Below, piece after piece: positions 42,719-55,976 of a stretch of 64,000 nt of DNA; within the stretch, counting starts at the first letter, position 1; every line of letters starts with the position of its first letter. The translations under genes and the position numbers were made by a program. The notes under the pieces are model-generated. The model made no database searches. It had not been told where the DNA came from and was given only the letters and a program-made list of their open reading frames with translations. The stretch is from positions 819,416-883,415 of the forward strand of contig NMRA01000118.1 of the NCBI GenBank assembly GCA_002633005.1, given 5' to 3'. This DNA is from Phoronis australis. Taxonomy: Eukaryota > Phoronida > Phoronidae.

Positions 42719-43101
42719 GACAGTAAGACCACACCCAACAGCTCCACCGTGCAAAACCACAGGTGGAAACAGAAAACGGACAAAAATTGGCCATTCTCAC
42801 CTACACACCTGAGACGGAGGCCCCGAGAGAAGAACAGGTTAAGTGAAAGAAGAAGAAACCTGCGAGAAAGCTTGCTGTTAACACAAAACCAAAACAAAGA
42901 GAAATCGCCATCCCCATCATCAGACAGCAAGCGTGAACAGGAGTGTTTTGCCTCGTTTGTCTAGAGCCATATTCTAACAGCAGGAGTAGAGAAAAGTGGG
43001 TCCCCTGCGTTGAATGCAAAGAGTGGGCCCATATGGAATGCGCTGACGATGGGATGCTGTCCTCCTTTGTGTGCCACAGGTGTAACTCGGATGAGAACTA
43101 A
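42719..43101 (+). pseudogene. C-terminal part of the pogo-type transposase with a PHD-like finger
   Basis: VRPHPTAPPCKTTGG and, after a frameshift, THLRRRPREKNRLSERRR match the basic linker found after DDE_1 in these elements. Then LEPYSNSRSREKWVPCVEC, KEWAHMEC and SSFVCHRCNSDEN end at the stop 43099-43101. The C-x2-C, H-x2-C and C-x2-C pairs give a PHD/C4HC3-like finger. It belongs with the 41853-42123 fragment. Confidence 0.7.
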
Positions 43102-43399
43102 AGCAAATACGTTTAAACTCTCACGTTGTTTACTTTTAATAGCTCAATAAGTAAAAAAGTAGCATTCCATCATCAGTTTAGTAGGTGAAAGATTATGATA
43201 TTTGCGAAGTATTTTTAATAGCATTCAAGCTCTAGTTGTTGTGTAATTTACGGCCCTTTGGGACAAATAAACAGGCATACACTAACACAAAATTGTGCAA
43301 AAAATTTTGTTTTTGTTCATTTTAAGAGTACTGCAATGGAGGCCGAACTTGCCCCGCGAGTGGGCCCAACTTGCCCTGGACGGGGCAAGTTGGGCCCCC

Positions 43400-45397
43400 G
43401 AAGGTGGACATTTTAAAACGAAAATTACTACAAGACCGGTGCATTTACATTGCATGTTGGCTGACGGACCGCACTTCTCGCACAGCGCTTATGGATGAAC
43501 CAGCTTAAATAGTTTCCACAATATTGCACTTTTTCAAAAAAGGGTCGAACTAGCCTCGGTCTTCCGCCGTACGTACCATGCGCGCACCCAGGGGCGGGGG
43601 GTCGAACGAGCCCCCCATTTGGCGAAGTGGGCAAAAAAGAACCGCGTCGCCCACGAGTGACAAAAAGTCCGAGAAAATGGGACAAAAGTCCATTAAAGAA
43701 GCGCTAACGCGCAATTCACATTGGTGCTCTCCCGTTTTATTTTTTTCTTTAGTCCGCCCGCTCTTTTGTTAGCAAAAAGTTCCCAATGTCGGCAATTCGA
43801 GCCCCCCCCGTCCGTATTGAAGGCTGGGTGCGCGCATGCGAACTTGAGCGGTTACCCTCAATATTCCGAAGTCAGCGCCTTAAAATGCAGTGTTACTCTT
43901 GGTACAATCTATCAAGCTCACTGGTGAGCTTTGTAGCTTGTCGAAAAACAGCATTTTGGTCCTTTATGGCTCAGTTCCGCCTTTTTAATATTATTACTAA
44001 ACCTTCGGTCGGACTAGTGCACCTTCATACTAGTTAGCTTCTCCCGTTTTTAGTCCATAGACGTGCGCAACTAAAGCATATATATTTATAGGGCACAAGA
44101 TATTCTCGAGAGAAACTAACGACAGCACGGTACGTCGAAACACGTATATCTGTCCGAGAGGTGTGCTTTGCAGTCATGCCTAGACTTGCAATAACGATTT
44201 ACAGTTGTTCTCCCATAGAACAGCCCTTCAAGCCGCATCTTTAAAAACCATTTAAATTTGTAGAGCACCTTCCCAAACTTGATTTGGTTTATACCTAACG
44301 TTTTTGACGTGCACAGCTTTTTCACCAGTACTAAAACCACAACGGTAGAGCAAAGACAATATATTTGGATAATAGATTACAAACCAACGACTTCTGCAGC
44401 TGTAATTATGTGACAAATATTATAGAACCTGTTAGCATCTTGAGAAGTGTACATGCCGAACCCATCAGTCATTGGAAGTTAGCAGAACAACCAAGGACAC
44501 ATGAGAGCAAAACCCTCACCTGAACAGGCAAGGAATATGGCCAACTACCCTTGTGACAGCACTGAATCCAGATTAGCCAGTAAGAGGAATGTTTAAGCAC
44601 AGGGACACAAAAGAAATGTACTTATTGGAATAACACGGGAAGAACAGTTACAGTACAATCTAACCTAGTACCCAAAATGCCCAATAGGCAGAATACACAA
44701 TTTACATATAGGAATGACATAAGCATGGCGCTGATTGCATCTAATATACATATAATATACAAAAGATATATAAATCTGATAAGCAAATAAGCATCTCTTA
44801 AATTGAAAATAAAATGATTTTTAAGAAATCAATTCTTCATGACTTTGAAATAGGACTGAAAGGTTATCAAAGAAGTGCACATTAACTGGAATTACATACA
44901 TGTAGTAACGGAATGGTACAAATAGGACAACTGACATGTGACAAATACAGATGGCAATCGACTTGTTGAACAATTATTCATAATAAGTGCAAACCATCAA
45001 TAAAATGAAAAAGCTAACTGCCTCCAAAAACTGATTGGATCTTAATTATTTCAAATAATGCCAAAGGCTTATGAGTTCTAATTAAGACGTCAAGCCATGA
45101 CTGAAACTACACATTACGACCCACATAGGACTCAAAATTAATCAATTCAAAACCCATTAATAACTAAAAGACTACTACACATTGTACATGAGCCACCACT
45201 GTTAAATACAAAAGTCACTATAGTATTACTGGATAACAGTTAGCACTGTCCCCACAAAAGCATGGCGACCGGCGGGTAATAACACATAGCAAGATCCATA
45301 CATCTCGAGTAAGAACAATGCCAAGTTCACCTGCCCCATGTTACAACGGGACAGAGCACGCTTGAGGCGGTTCATCTCAACGTTAGATAGTACTTAA
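43400..45397. other. Region between the pogo element and the plastin 3' end
   Basis: No gene recognised. 43540-43830 holds further strings like GTCGAAC-AGCC (43548, 43602, 43798) that may be more of the element's repeats. The plastin 3' UTR must occupy the right part, but no clear minus-strand AATAAA was seen within it. Confidence 0.4.
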
Positions 45398-48300
45398 TTA
45401 AGACTGCTGCTCCGTGTCGTAGGCTTTGGTCATCAGACAGGCAAAAACTGTCATGACCATTTTCTGATTGACTTCAACAATGTCCTCTGGAAGAGCGTAG
45501 ACACGGCAACCAATCTTTCGCGCCATCGATATGGCATATTTGGCATTAGCAAGCTTGTCCTGCAAAGCAAATTTCATAGAAATAATTACTTCAAAACCAA
45601 GATTTGTAAAATGTTGAATAACGAGCACACAATAAACAATCGAAGAGGTAATGTAGACACTTTAGCAAGTGAAAAAGCTGCGCATTACTGCCAAGCTGAA
45701 ATAAGATTTGAACTGCTACCTCATCTGAGCCATCCGGCCCACAGTCACGTACTGTCGAAGGAGAGATAGCGCCAGGCTGGAGGGCATCAATAAGGTCAAG
45801 AATTACACGAGCATCTGATAGAGCCGAGTCATGGAATGAGGTGACCTTTGAGGTTTTACCACTGGACTTGAGCTGAAATGAGGAGATGAGACATGTCAAT
45901 CACATGACAACGCAGAGGTTGTATTGGGGTTAATGTGAGCAAGTAAGAGAGAGCAGAGGATGGACATAACACTATCATTTTAACATTAGTCACACTTTGA
46001 AGTTATACATATTCAGTGGTTTACACTTTATTTCCTTTGGTTCCCTTCATACTTCTTGTCGTGACTTAGACAAAGCATTGTTAAGAAGTACTACATGGCT
46101 CCAGACAGTGCTTGAACAGGGCCACAGGCAATTAGTGACAAATAGGCACGATTGAAAACCATACTATGACAATGCAAGTGTTTAACGCGTCACATTACTG
46201 AAGGTCCATCAGACAAGAACAGTCAGAAGTAAACATGCAAAAACCACAAATTTTCCAAGCTCTGCAAAGCACTGCACAATTTACCCTGGAGCGCTCCAGT
46301 ATGCTCCCGTTTTGACCCCCAGGAATTGGAGTGAATGAAATGTCAGTCATGTGATGCACATAGACTGCAGTCTGACTGATTACCAGTCAATGTACCATGT
46401 TGTTGGTAAGGCAGCGAAAGATATGTAACTTTGCACAAGGCTTCAGCAACTTCAGCAAGTTTACAACTCAAACTTGATCTGTTTACAACATGCCGACTGT
46501 CAACTTCACTCAGCGTAATTCAAGTGCACTGTTAAGCAAAATAACAGCATTTAGGAGCTTCAGGTGAATACTTTTGATGCCTACTGAAGATACATCTATC
46601 GGTCATTGAACAAGACAGCATTGCGTCCTACAGATTAACCCGAGCATACCTTCTCATTGGCCCACTCAATAATTTGTTTGTCTTCAATAGGCTTGTCTGT
46701 TCCTGTGAGACGCGTCAGAATGGCCAGGGTGTATGCTCTCATCAGCTGCCATACCAGGGCTGCAATAGAATGACTGGAAGTAAGCACTACAACTCAGGTA
46801 AGTGTATGGCCTTGTTTAGGCGCACTTGAAAGGAAGACAGTCAACTGGAGATGACAAAACCTTGATATGAATGCCAAACATTACACAGTGTACAATTCTG
46901 GGCTAGCTAGGTATCAGTTTGAACTTGAGGCAAAACCTTGATATTCAAGTCAAAATACATTATGTGCACTTGCTTAACAGAGTACAATTAACTATAATCA
47001 ACTGTTAGGTGTAATAACGTCACATTAAAGTATGACAAACCAAATCACCAGTAAGACACAATAACGTTAAAATACCTCAGTGAAGTGTTCAACAACAGTG
47101 CTATTCTACTTTAGTTGACAAAGGTGCTGTTGTTTTGCTAAATAATTCTGGCATGAAGTGCGTCAAAGTTTGACCAAGTTCCGTCGAAGTTTGTTCAGTT
47201 TATTTTGAATGCTACAGTACACATGAGTGGTGAGCTATCCTGTCAAATACATGCGACTATGTTATAAGTTGGCAACATCAATAAGCAGTGCCAAGCATAG
47301 TATCAACATAATAAGCAGTGCCACGCATAGTATCAACGTCAATAAGCAGTGCCAAGCATAGTATCATCGTCAATACGCAGTGACAAGCACAGTATCAACG
47401 TCAATAAGCAGTGCCAAGCATACTATCAACGCCAATAAGCAGTGCCAAGCATACTATCAACGCCAATAAGCAGTGCCAAGCATACTATCAACGCCAATAA
47501 GCAGTGCCAAGCATACTATCAACGCCAATAAGCAGTGCCAAGCATACTATCAACGCCAATAAGCAGTGCCAAGCATACTATCAACGCCAATAAGCAGTGC
47601 CAAGCATACTATCAACGCCAATAAGCAGTGCCAAGCATACTATCAACGCCAATAAGCAGTGCCAAGCATACTATCAACGCCAATAAGCAGTGCCAAGCAT
47701 ACTATCAACGCCAATAAGCAGTGCCAAGCATACTATCAACGCCAATAAGCAGTGCCAAGCATACTATCAACGCCAATAAGCAGTGCCAAGCATACTATCA
47801 ACGCCAATAAGCAGTGCCAAGCATACTATCAACGCCAATAAGCAGTGCCAAGCATACTATCAACGCCAATAAGCAGTGCCAAGCATACTATCAACGCCAA
47901 TAAGCAGTGCCAAGCATACTATCAACGTCAATAAGCAGTGCCAAGCATACTATCAACGCCAATAAGCAGTGCCAAGCATACTATCAACGTCAATAAGCAG
48001 TGCCAAGCATACTATCAACGCCAATAAGCAGTGCCAAGCATACTATCAACGTCAATAAGCAGTGCCAAGCATACTATCAACGCCAATAAGCAGTGCCAAG
48101 CATACTATCAACGTCAATAAGCAGTGCCAAGCATACTATCAACGCCAATAAGCAGTGCCAAGCATACTATCAACGCCAATAAGCAGTGCCAAGCATACTA
48201 TCAACGTCAATAAGCAGTGCCAAGCATACTATCAACGCCAATAAGCAGTGCCAAGCATAGTATCAACATCAACAGGCAGTGCCAAGCATAGTATCAACAT

Positions 48301-51300
48301 CAACAGGCAGTGCCAAGCATAGTATCAACGTCAAAAAGCAGTGCCACGGATAGTATCAACGCCAATAAGCAGTGCCAAGCATAGTATCAACGCCAATAAG
48401 CAGTGCCAAGCATAGTATCAACGTCAACAGGCAGTGCCAAGCATAGTATCAACGTCAATAAGCAGTGCCACGCATAGTATCAACGTCAATAAGCAGTGCC
48501 ACGCATAGTATCAACGTCAATAAGCAGTGCCAAGCATAGTTAATCAATATCAATAAGCAGTGCCAAGCCTAATATCAACGTCAATAAGCAGTGCCGAAGC
48601 GCAGTATCAGCAACACCTGAAAACAAATCTAACACATCACTTCCTCACCATGCATTTCCCTTCACCCATCATATTCCACAACTCACCAAGTGTCAGTGTC
48701 TGGTTTCCGTCCACAATATCCTGTCCACCAATTCCGACCAATGAGAACTTGCATTTTTGGCCCAGTTCTATAGCGTAGTTACCATTTTCTGCAAATACAA
48801 ATCAGCTAAATGTAAAACACAGGTAACACACAGGTAACAACCAATATATGCATCTGAAGTTCTGATGCAAGTTTATCATTTTCACAAAAGTAGGCGAATG
48901 TCTTGAACACGATTATTTAACGTTCCAACAAACCAACTCCAGGTCTTCCCCAACACAACATTCTCATTTGTCAGTGATGAGCACACTTCCATAAGCCATG
49001 AATCACTTTTCAGTGCTCTTTTTTATCGTTATCAAAAATGTTTGTTAAATATTATCAGGAACATAAAATCCAGTACGAGACAGTACACACGAGATAAAGG
49101 GTAGAAGTAAAGTTTAAAAGAACCGCACGGGCATCACAATCACGCAGACACTGTGTCAGGGCTCGGAATGAACAATGACAAAAAACACGGAAACTTTTAC
49201 GGACCAAACCATGCGCGCTACCCAGCCTTAATGAAATGGTCGATGTGAAACTTTCGCCGACAAAAATCGGGAGGACTAAAAAAAAAAAGAAAAAACAAAA
49301 AAATAAAAATAAAACAACAACGTTACCACCATCGGCAGCATGCGTCCGCGTGTCTGCGTCTTTTTAGCTCTTCCATCCACTCCCAACCCACACATTTGTG
49401 GCTGTAAAGCTGTAGTATTTGTCACCGCGGTTAACAATCACACGAGATGCCATTGAAAATCCCACCACGCTATCCCAGATGCCCCGGCAATGTTGACAAT
49501 TTACATTCCTCCGAAACATAAATAGCAACTTCCGCTTCTCGAGGTGAACGTCGTCTGCAACGCCACGGTAAGAAAGGAATTTGCCGCGGAAATTTTATAT
49601 CAAATCCGATTTTTTTACGCGGAAATATAACAAGAGCAACGCGGAGCGTTGAAATGCGCCCACAATTGCACCGCATACGGTATCCTTCTAGGGTTGTTTA
49701 TTGGTACCATCAAGTGGCCAGTAGAGGGCATACTTTGCAAAATGGAAAGGCATGGTCATTGTCTCCTCAATAGGCTAGGGGCAAAATGTGAGTAATCTTC
49801 ATAATACAAGCACATCCTATACACCAGTTGCTTAAAGCACCACAGAAACATAGAATTAAAAACAAATTTACCAACATACGAGATTAGCACAGCATTAGAA
49901 TGCCAGAAACAAATTTCTACTTGGAACTTTTCCTTCACAGTCACGAAGTAACACAAAGTATACACCTGAAGACCTATGAAAATACAGAGGTCAATGTAAA
50001 ATACTAAAATTGCCACTAGAGGCAAATACTAAAATTGCCACTAGAGGCATACCGGTAATCAGAATCATCCTAAAGTCGTCATTGTCCGTTGTCAACATCA
50101 CATAAATACACTTGCTAAATTTAGTAAAGATCCTGCAAACGGTTTGGGAGATACAGCCATGGGCGCAAAAAAACAAAACTGCCACTAGGAGGCGCCACAG
50201 TAGTCCAAATCGTCTGAAAATCATTGTCAGCTGTCTTCCTTATAGTAAGCACATACACGCCAATTTTCACAATCATCCTTTGAGCGGTTTGGTTGATAGA
50301 GGGGTGGACGCAAAAATACAGACTCGAAAACAGTAAAAATGGCCACTAGGTGGCGCAAACTACGTCGAATCCATCTGAAAACAGTAGGATAGCGTCATCT
50401 CACTAATAGGTGCCTACATACCAAATTTCATGAAAATCCGTTCAATACTTTTGAAGATACAAAGGTAAGCGTAAAAAACTAAAATTGCCACTAGGGGGCA
50501 CACCGGTAGTCGGATCCGTCCGAAAGTTCGCACATGCCGTCCCATTCATGAATGGAACACATGTGCCAAATTTCATGAACGTATGTCAAAGGGTTTTGGA
50601 GATAGAGCAGCGGACGCCGGACGCCGGACAGACGCCGCCCGGACGGACGGACGGACAGACGGAGATGACGGCATAATGCGACCACATATAAATATGTGGG
50701 CGCATAATAAAATGCGCGGACAGAACATTTGAAAAAAGCGGAAATCCGCGTTTCCGCGGAAAATTCCAAGCCTTGCTGTGTAGATGGTTGTCGCTTAGCA
50801 CATTTGCCGAGCGTGCTTCATATGAAATACAAAAACCTGTTATCATACATGTCAATAGTCTGAACGCGTACATGCAGCCAATTGACATACCAATTTCCTT
50901 GAATCGTTTTGTCGTCGGCTTGAATGTCTTCTGTATGCGAGCTGGATCGACAATGCCTGGCTTGATAATGTTGTATAGTTGGAAGAGCACAAGACCATTG
51001 CACAGGTCATTGTAAATGTAGTTGACGAAGGGTGACACGCCCAGACTGTTCATCCAGTTGCGATAAGCTGGAATGGAAAGATAAGTCATTCAACTGGAAA
51101 GTAAATATCTGCAGTATTCATCCTCTCTGTAACAAGCAAAAACACACTGGAAACACACTATCTAGTGCACATAAATATACATTTCACAATATCTTGTGCC
51201 ATCTGTTACACCCAAGATGTCAAAGAAACCCCCTCCTGGGAGAGTTAGTACCATAGTATGCTTCAGTGACCAAACTGGAGAGGACAAATGTTGTGCAATC

Positions 51301-54300
51301 GCTCAACATGTGGTTGGAGCTGAAGAAATACCAAATCAACGTTCAAGGCGATGAGTGGAAAATCAGCTTGTGTGAGGCTGTTAATCGGTACCAGCTGATA
51401 CAAGAACTCCAGTTCCATTTGGGCAAAAAGTGAGATAGAAATTGGAAGCAAAAAGTGGAAGGAATGAAGAAAATTTTACTTGAAAACTTTACCACTTTCT
51501 CTACCAACATTCTTGAAACCTCTACAGATACAAAATAATGCAGAGACTTGCATACTGAGATTTACAAGGATCGTTTCAAGACTAGCCACTCAGACCAACA
51601 GGGAAGCAAAGTCAAGCAGTTTGAAGTACAGTTAGTGCTGCAAACATAGCGGAGTGACTTCAGCTAATGATGGATGTCTTTAAAGTAAAACTAAAAAATC
51701 CGTACATATGTTCTGGAAATAGTACAACAATAAAATGTAAATAGCACAGATTGACCACATACAATAAGTGCTGGTACCTAAAAGGTATTTAGTTACGCCA
51801 ACCTAAACAGTTGCTATGTAACCATTATCCCAAACACGAAACCCATGATTTAGGTCACATTCCCCTATAAAACTGGTCACAAGGTGTTCCTGTCTCAAAT
51901 GAGACGTGATTTCAAGGCTTGAAAATTACTGAGTTTATTGCTGCTGGAGACCACGCTCAACAGGTTGGCATGAGAACTAATGAGCTGTCAGCTCTTCCAA
52001 AGCCTAGAAATCACATGTGACCCAAGTAACCAACAAAGTCGAGACCTCGCCTGTACACTGACTTGGTCAAAAGCAATAACCTGCAAACAATGCTCCTGGT
52101 TTTCGGATGTGAAAAAGCTATAAATAAAATTGTGAATATGATGGCATCTCCATTTCAGACGTGACACTGCTACAGTGAGGATCAAACAACAAACTCTGAG
52201 CATGAAAACAGTAATAATGGCAAACAGTCCCTCGTAACACAAATAAACAAATGTAGATTCCTACTTCTCTCCTCGCGTGTCTCCTCAATGGTGATCTGTT
52301 CAACGTTGGTCAGGTCAAGTGCTGGATACGTGTTGAACAGATTGGCTACAAATGCCAGATTCAACTTGGCATTTCCAGACACAACATCAGCTGGACCAAC
52401 AAATGCACGACAGCCAATTTTGTCAGCTTCTCCCAGCATTCCTTCTGCACGCTTGGTCAAGTCCCCTTCCTATAAGAAAAACAAACTTTTGAGTATGACA
52501 AAGGGTACTCTACTATAAATTGATAGTATGAGCAAAATGACACAAATAAACGCATGAAACAGCACACCACCTGAGTTATCAAACTTTTATCATAATTTTA
52601 TTTTATTCATAATTCCATGGTTGTGATTTTTTGTCAAACTTCTTGTAAACTGGCAGAGAATGATTAATCGACATACTTATGTTTGGTGCCTGCAAAGAAA
52701 TGCAAGATAAAAAAACACTCGTCGGGGTGAGAAAGGCTTGTTATGGTTTCTTATGCAAGAGAATTTCTTTTCTGCTCCAAGGCACAAGCTCCGTCTCACT
52801 GATGACTGACATCAAGTGTAAAGTAGGTGCTTAGAGTGTCTCCTCACCATCTCTGCCATAGTGTTGACTCCAAACTCTGGAGGAGAGATCTGCTGTAGCA
52901 GGTGTAGATACACCACAGAGTCCTTGATGTCTTCAGTCAGATTCTTGATTTGGCGGCCGCACGATGAGTTACGCAAGTGGAAGTTGACCCAGCGAATCAG
53001 GATGGCCTCTGGTGAAAGCTTCAGTAGGTCTTCGATCGTTTCACCCTCCTCCAACAGGTGGATCAGGCCGGGGTGGTCGTGAAGGTTGACTTCACTCAAC
53101 AGACCGATCTAGGAGATAGACAACACAAGCTATCAGTTGAAACCAAGCAATGTCAGCACACCCAACCCGCATCACCTCATTTCTACATCCTTGCCCATCA
53201 CCTTATAACAAAATTTCAAAACATCCAAGCCACAGTTCAGAAGCGTAGAAGTCACTTTTGAGAAATCAAATTCGAACGCGATTTGCAACATTGGTCCATG
53301 TTTATTGAGACGGGTCTAAAATTCAAAGTACACATGCGGCAAGGGAACGCTTCAATGGTCTGACCAATGACTTCTAATTCTTGTAAAAAGAAAAGCCTGG
53401 TTTTCATAAAGCTACATGTTTTCTTCTCCACTTGATACGGAACCCCAATTTACTTAAAGTTGCAAGTGTTTCACTACTGTGGAGACCTCGCGTGCATGAT
53501 TTTCTCAACCAAAGTTGATCTCTGACATTCATCTGACAAATCATTGTTGTCTGGTTTGAACTGACAAATAAACGCAAATGACCGCTCACCTTAATGACCT
53601 GCCAGAGGAGCCCCAAGATCAGGTGGACAGTGCCAGCCTCCACATCAGTGGCGCCGATGTTGACAATGTTACAGCCGATGGACTGTGCAGAGTTCAAGGC
53701 CAGCATGTGGTTCTCATGACGACGGTAGACGCTCAGGTTAGTCTTGTTGATGGTTCGCTCATCAATGGTCTCAGGTACGGACAGGTTGACCATTTTACTG
53801 AAACAGGTAAGAGAGAACATACTAACTGAAGGTGGAACACTACTAAACAACGTACAACCACTGCTACTTCGGCGACACTAAGCAAAGTTTGATAAACATA
53901 CGACACTTTTGTTACAATAGACAAAGACAATTTAAAAGGGCAAAAAGTATTAAAAAAATGACTGCATGTGGCTATGCTAACGTTTCCTTTTCCTAGGTTT
54001 TAGAAACAAATGATTTCTTTTTCAACGATTCTCTTCGTCACCGATTTCTTGCTTACTTCTATTAAATACAGATTTTTTATGACAAATTCAGAAAATAGAA
54101 TTTCTCTTAGTCTGCCATGTGGTGTTTTAAATGTTGAGTTTTTAAGCAATGAAATGTCTCACATGTTTGAGTCACTATATTTCGTCAAGTCCAAACATTA
54201 CTTGATCATGAGACAACAAACTACGAAACAATGACCCTTGTCTAACAAATGTGTCACAAACTATGTTACAATGACCAGTGTCCAGCAGATGAGTCACAAA

Positions 54301-55717
54301 CCAGGTTACAACGACCAGAGTCCAGCAGATGCATCACAAAACGTAGAAACGAACATTAACAGACGAGAATGTTCTGAGCACAAGCAAGATGACTGATAAG
54401 ACCTACCACAGCAGGATTCCGTTCTTGCACTTGGCATAGAGGTCTGAGCCATCTTCGTTCAGGGGAAGTAACTCTTTACAATCTGGATCACTGCCCAAAC
54501 CTCTGTCCAATACAATAAGGTAACATGACAGTGGATGCAACAGCATGGAAAAATTAACACTGGAACCAATTTGTTAACTGGCAAACTTACATGACAAGAC
54601 CAAAGTCTTCATCCATCGGTTTTCAGTGAGGCTATATTAATTATGGGTTGAAAATACTTTACTTGTTACCAATGCTAATCACTGAACAAAGCAATCAGTA
54701 GTGTCTTGTAACAAACTTTGTGAGACGTTGCCATATATTGCAATTGGAGAACTCAATCTCATAAGCTTTCATCTGAGACTGACTAGCATTACTCAGCATT
54801 TTCATTAAGATATGGAAGTAATGACATTGCACATCGCACAGATAAAGTTGAACAATGCTTCTGATATCACAAAAGGAAACTTATATAATGAAGTGTAACT
54901 CAAAACTCTTCGACTAGGTGGCAGTAGTGTACCTGTTGATCCAATCTGCAAATGCCACTTGTTCTTCTTTCCTCACAGAATGCGTGGTACCACTGGATGA
55001 GGCCTCAGTGGTGCCCCCTTTGGTCTCCACATTGTCTCGTGTTTTCACATGCTTTTTGAATAAACGACCAAAATCTCTCTCCTGGCGTAACTCCATGTAC
55101 ATCTGAAATGACAAGAAACAAAGACTCATGATTGTATCCTCTTTCAGTGATTATTTAACCTTGACAACTTTAAAAGAGATGTCATGATATAGTAATCCTC
55201 ACCTAGTCACCTGCTCTGCTTCTGTATATTATTAGTGCCAGGGCTCAACTGGGCAACCTGCAGCTCGTCAATGCGACCTCAGAATTTATTTTGTGGCCTG
55301 ATAGAACTCTAGGTCAACACAAGCATCGTTGTGGTAGGTGTCCTTGATTTGGCGAGCTCATTTCCCCTATGGCAACCTAGGAATTTTGCCAGGAAATTGG
55401 CAAGTTGACATTATGCTCTGCTTCTAACCCTGAGTGCATTTGAATCAACAGATGATCTGCCAAATAAAATGCCAAGCTAAACAAATGAAAGCCTAGATAA
55501 ACACACCAGTTAAAGTTTAGAGAAACAACATACAGGTTAACATCCATGAAAAACTTACATGCTGGAATTCTTCAAAACTGATCTTGTCATCTTTATTGAT
55601 CTTATCATATTTCTGCAGCAAGTTGCGAATTTCGTAGCCAGCAAGCTTGATGTTGACAGATGCCAAGGCCTCTCCTAGCTCAGCTTCTGATAAGTTCTTG
55701 TTGCCGTCCAAATCAAA
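45398..55717 (-). CDS. Plastin/fimbrin actin-bundling protein, all but the first ~20 residues
   Basis: Eleven exons with GT-AG borders and continuous phase: 55717-55559, 55102-54933, 54502-54407, 53797-53590, 53108-52848, 52469-52265, 51067-50891, 48788-48687, 46759-46650, 45872-45720 and 45559-45398. They encode 600 residues; vertebrate plastins have about 630. Exon 1 here carries both EF-hands: loop 1 [12 protein letters not shown] is intact, while loop 2 ([10 protein letters not shown] region) lacks the first Asp and central Gly. Four calponin-homology domains follow in two actin-binding pairs, with typical stretches [91 protein letters not shown] and the end [28 protein letters not shown]. 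The cytosolic protein cross-links actin filaments, usually under Ca2+ control. The exon with the start codon is not found and probably lies upstream beyond a long intron. Invertebrates usually have one plastin, so no paralogue symbol is given. Confidence 0.97.
47280..48610 (+). repeat. 31-bp minisatellite, about 43 copies, in a plastin intron
   Basis: Unit AATAAGCAGTGCCAAGCATA followed by CTATCAACGCC. Central copies (about 47400-47900) are essentially identical. Outer copies have G for C in CATAGTATC and other changes. From about 47900 to 48120, copies ending CGCC and CGTC alternate, a 62-bp higher-order unit repeated about four times. It lies between exons 46759-46650 and 48788-48687, only 77 bases from the latter. 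Confidence 0.97.
49990..50720 (+). repeat. Dispersed repeat with an internal 145-160-bp periodicity and five CTCF-like motifs
   Basis: Imperfect units each begin near AAAATTGCCACTAG. Motif copies are at 50013-50024, 50038-50049, 50182-50195, 50343-50356 and 50488-50501. The last two fit CCASYAGRKGGCRS exactly, the third differs at one base, and the first two are two bases shorter. The element ends with GACGCCGGACGCC, a run of GGAC and an inverted pair around CCACATATAAATATGTGG. Related copies lie at 26040-26600 and 27395-27575. Confidence 0.8.
54228..54346 (+). repeat. Three tandem copies of a 40-bp unit
   Basis: Copies begin at 54228, 54268 and 54308 with ACAATGACC or ACAACGACC and include a GTCCAGCAGATG and GTCACAAAC block. 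Located in the plastin intron 53798-54406. Confidence 0.85.
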
Positions 55718-55976
55718 CTGAAGACATAGAGTATTAAAGGTTATTCAAGACAACTACACAACATCATACCATAAAAATTGTTCTTGGGTTCAAATGAAAC
55801 ATTCAGACACAGAAGGTGGTGGAACCCAAGCAGCACTCAAGAATAAGTTAAATTAATGAAGTATTATTCAGTGACTTCAGAATTTACCAAATTGCAAAAA
55901 TTTTTTAAGTCTGGTCTGCACACCACCTGTTGGCCACATCACGTGAACAAACAAACATAAATCTGAAAAGATTTCT

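Larger units (their letters stand above)
41458..43397 (+). mobile_element. pogo-type DNA transposon remnant, about 1.94 kb
   Basis: The left end GGGCCGAACTTGCCCCGTTC (41458-41477) matches the reverse complement of 43378-43397 (GGGCCCAACTTGCCCCGTCC) at all but three positions. Further copies of the same motif lie at 43341 and 43362. Between them are transposase pieces in order: a DDE_1 fragment, a basic linker and a zinc-finger tail, interrupted by a probable LINE tail. No TA duplication is visible, so the exact ends are uncertain. Confidence 0.6.

Noticed and set aside
47280-48610. Regular repeat array that could suggest CRISPR
   Set aside because: Units are contiguous with no unique spacers and sit in an animal intron; it is a minisatellite.
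48560-48778. Plus-strand frame at the edge of the minisatellite
   Set aside because: It is the antisense of a plastin exon plus repeat sequence.
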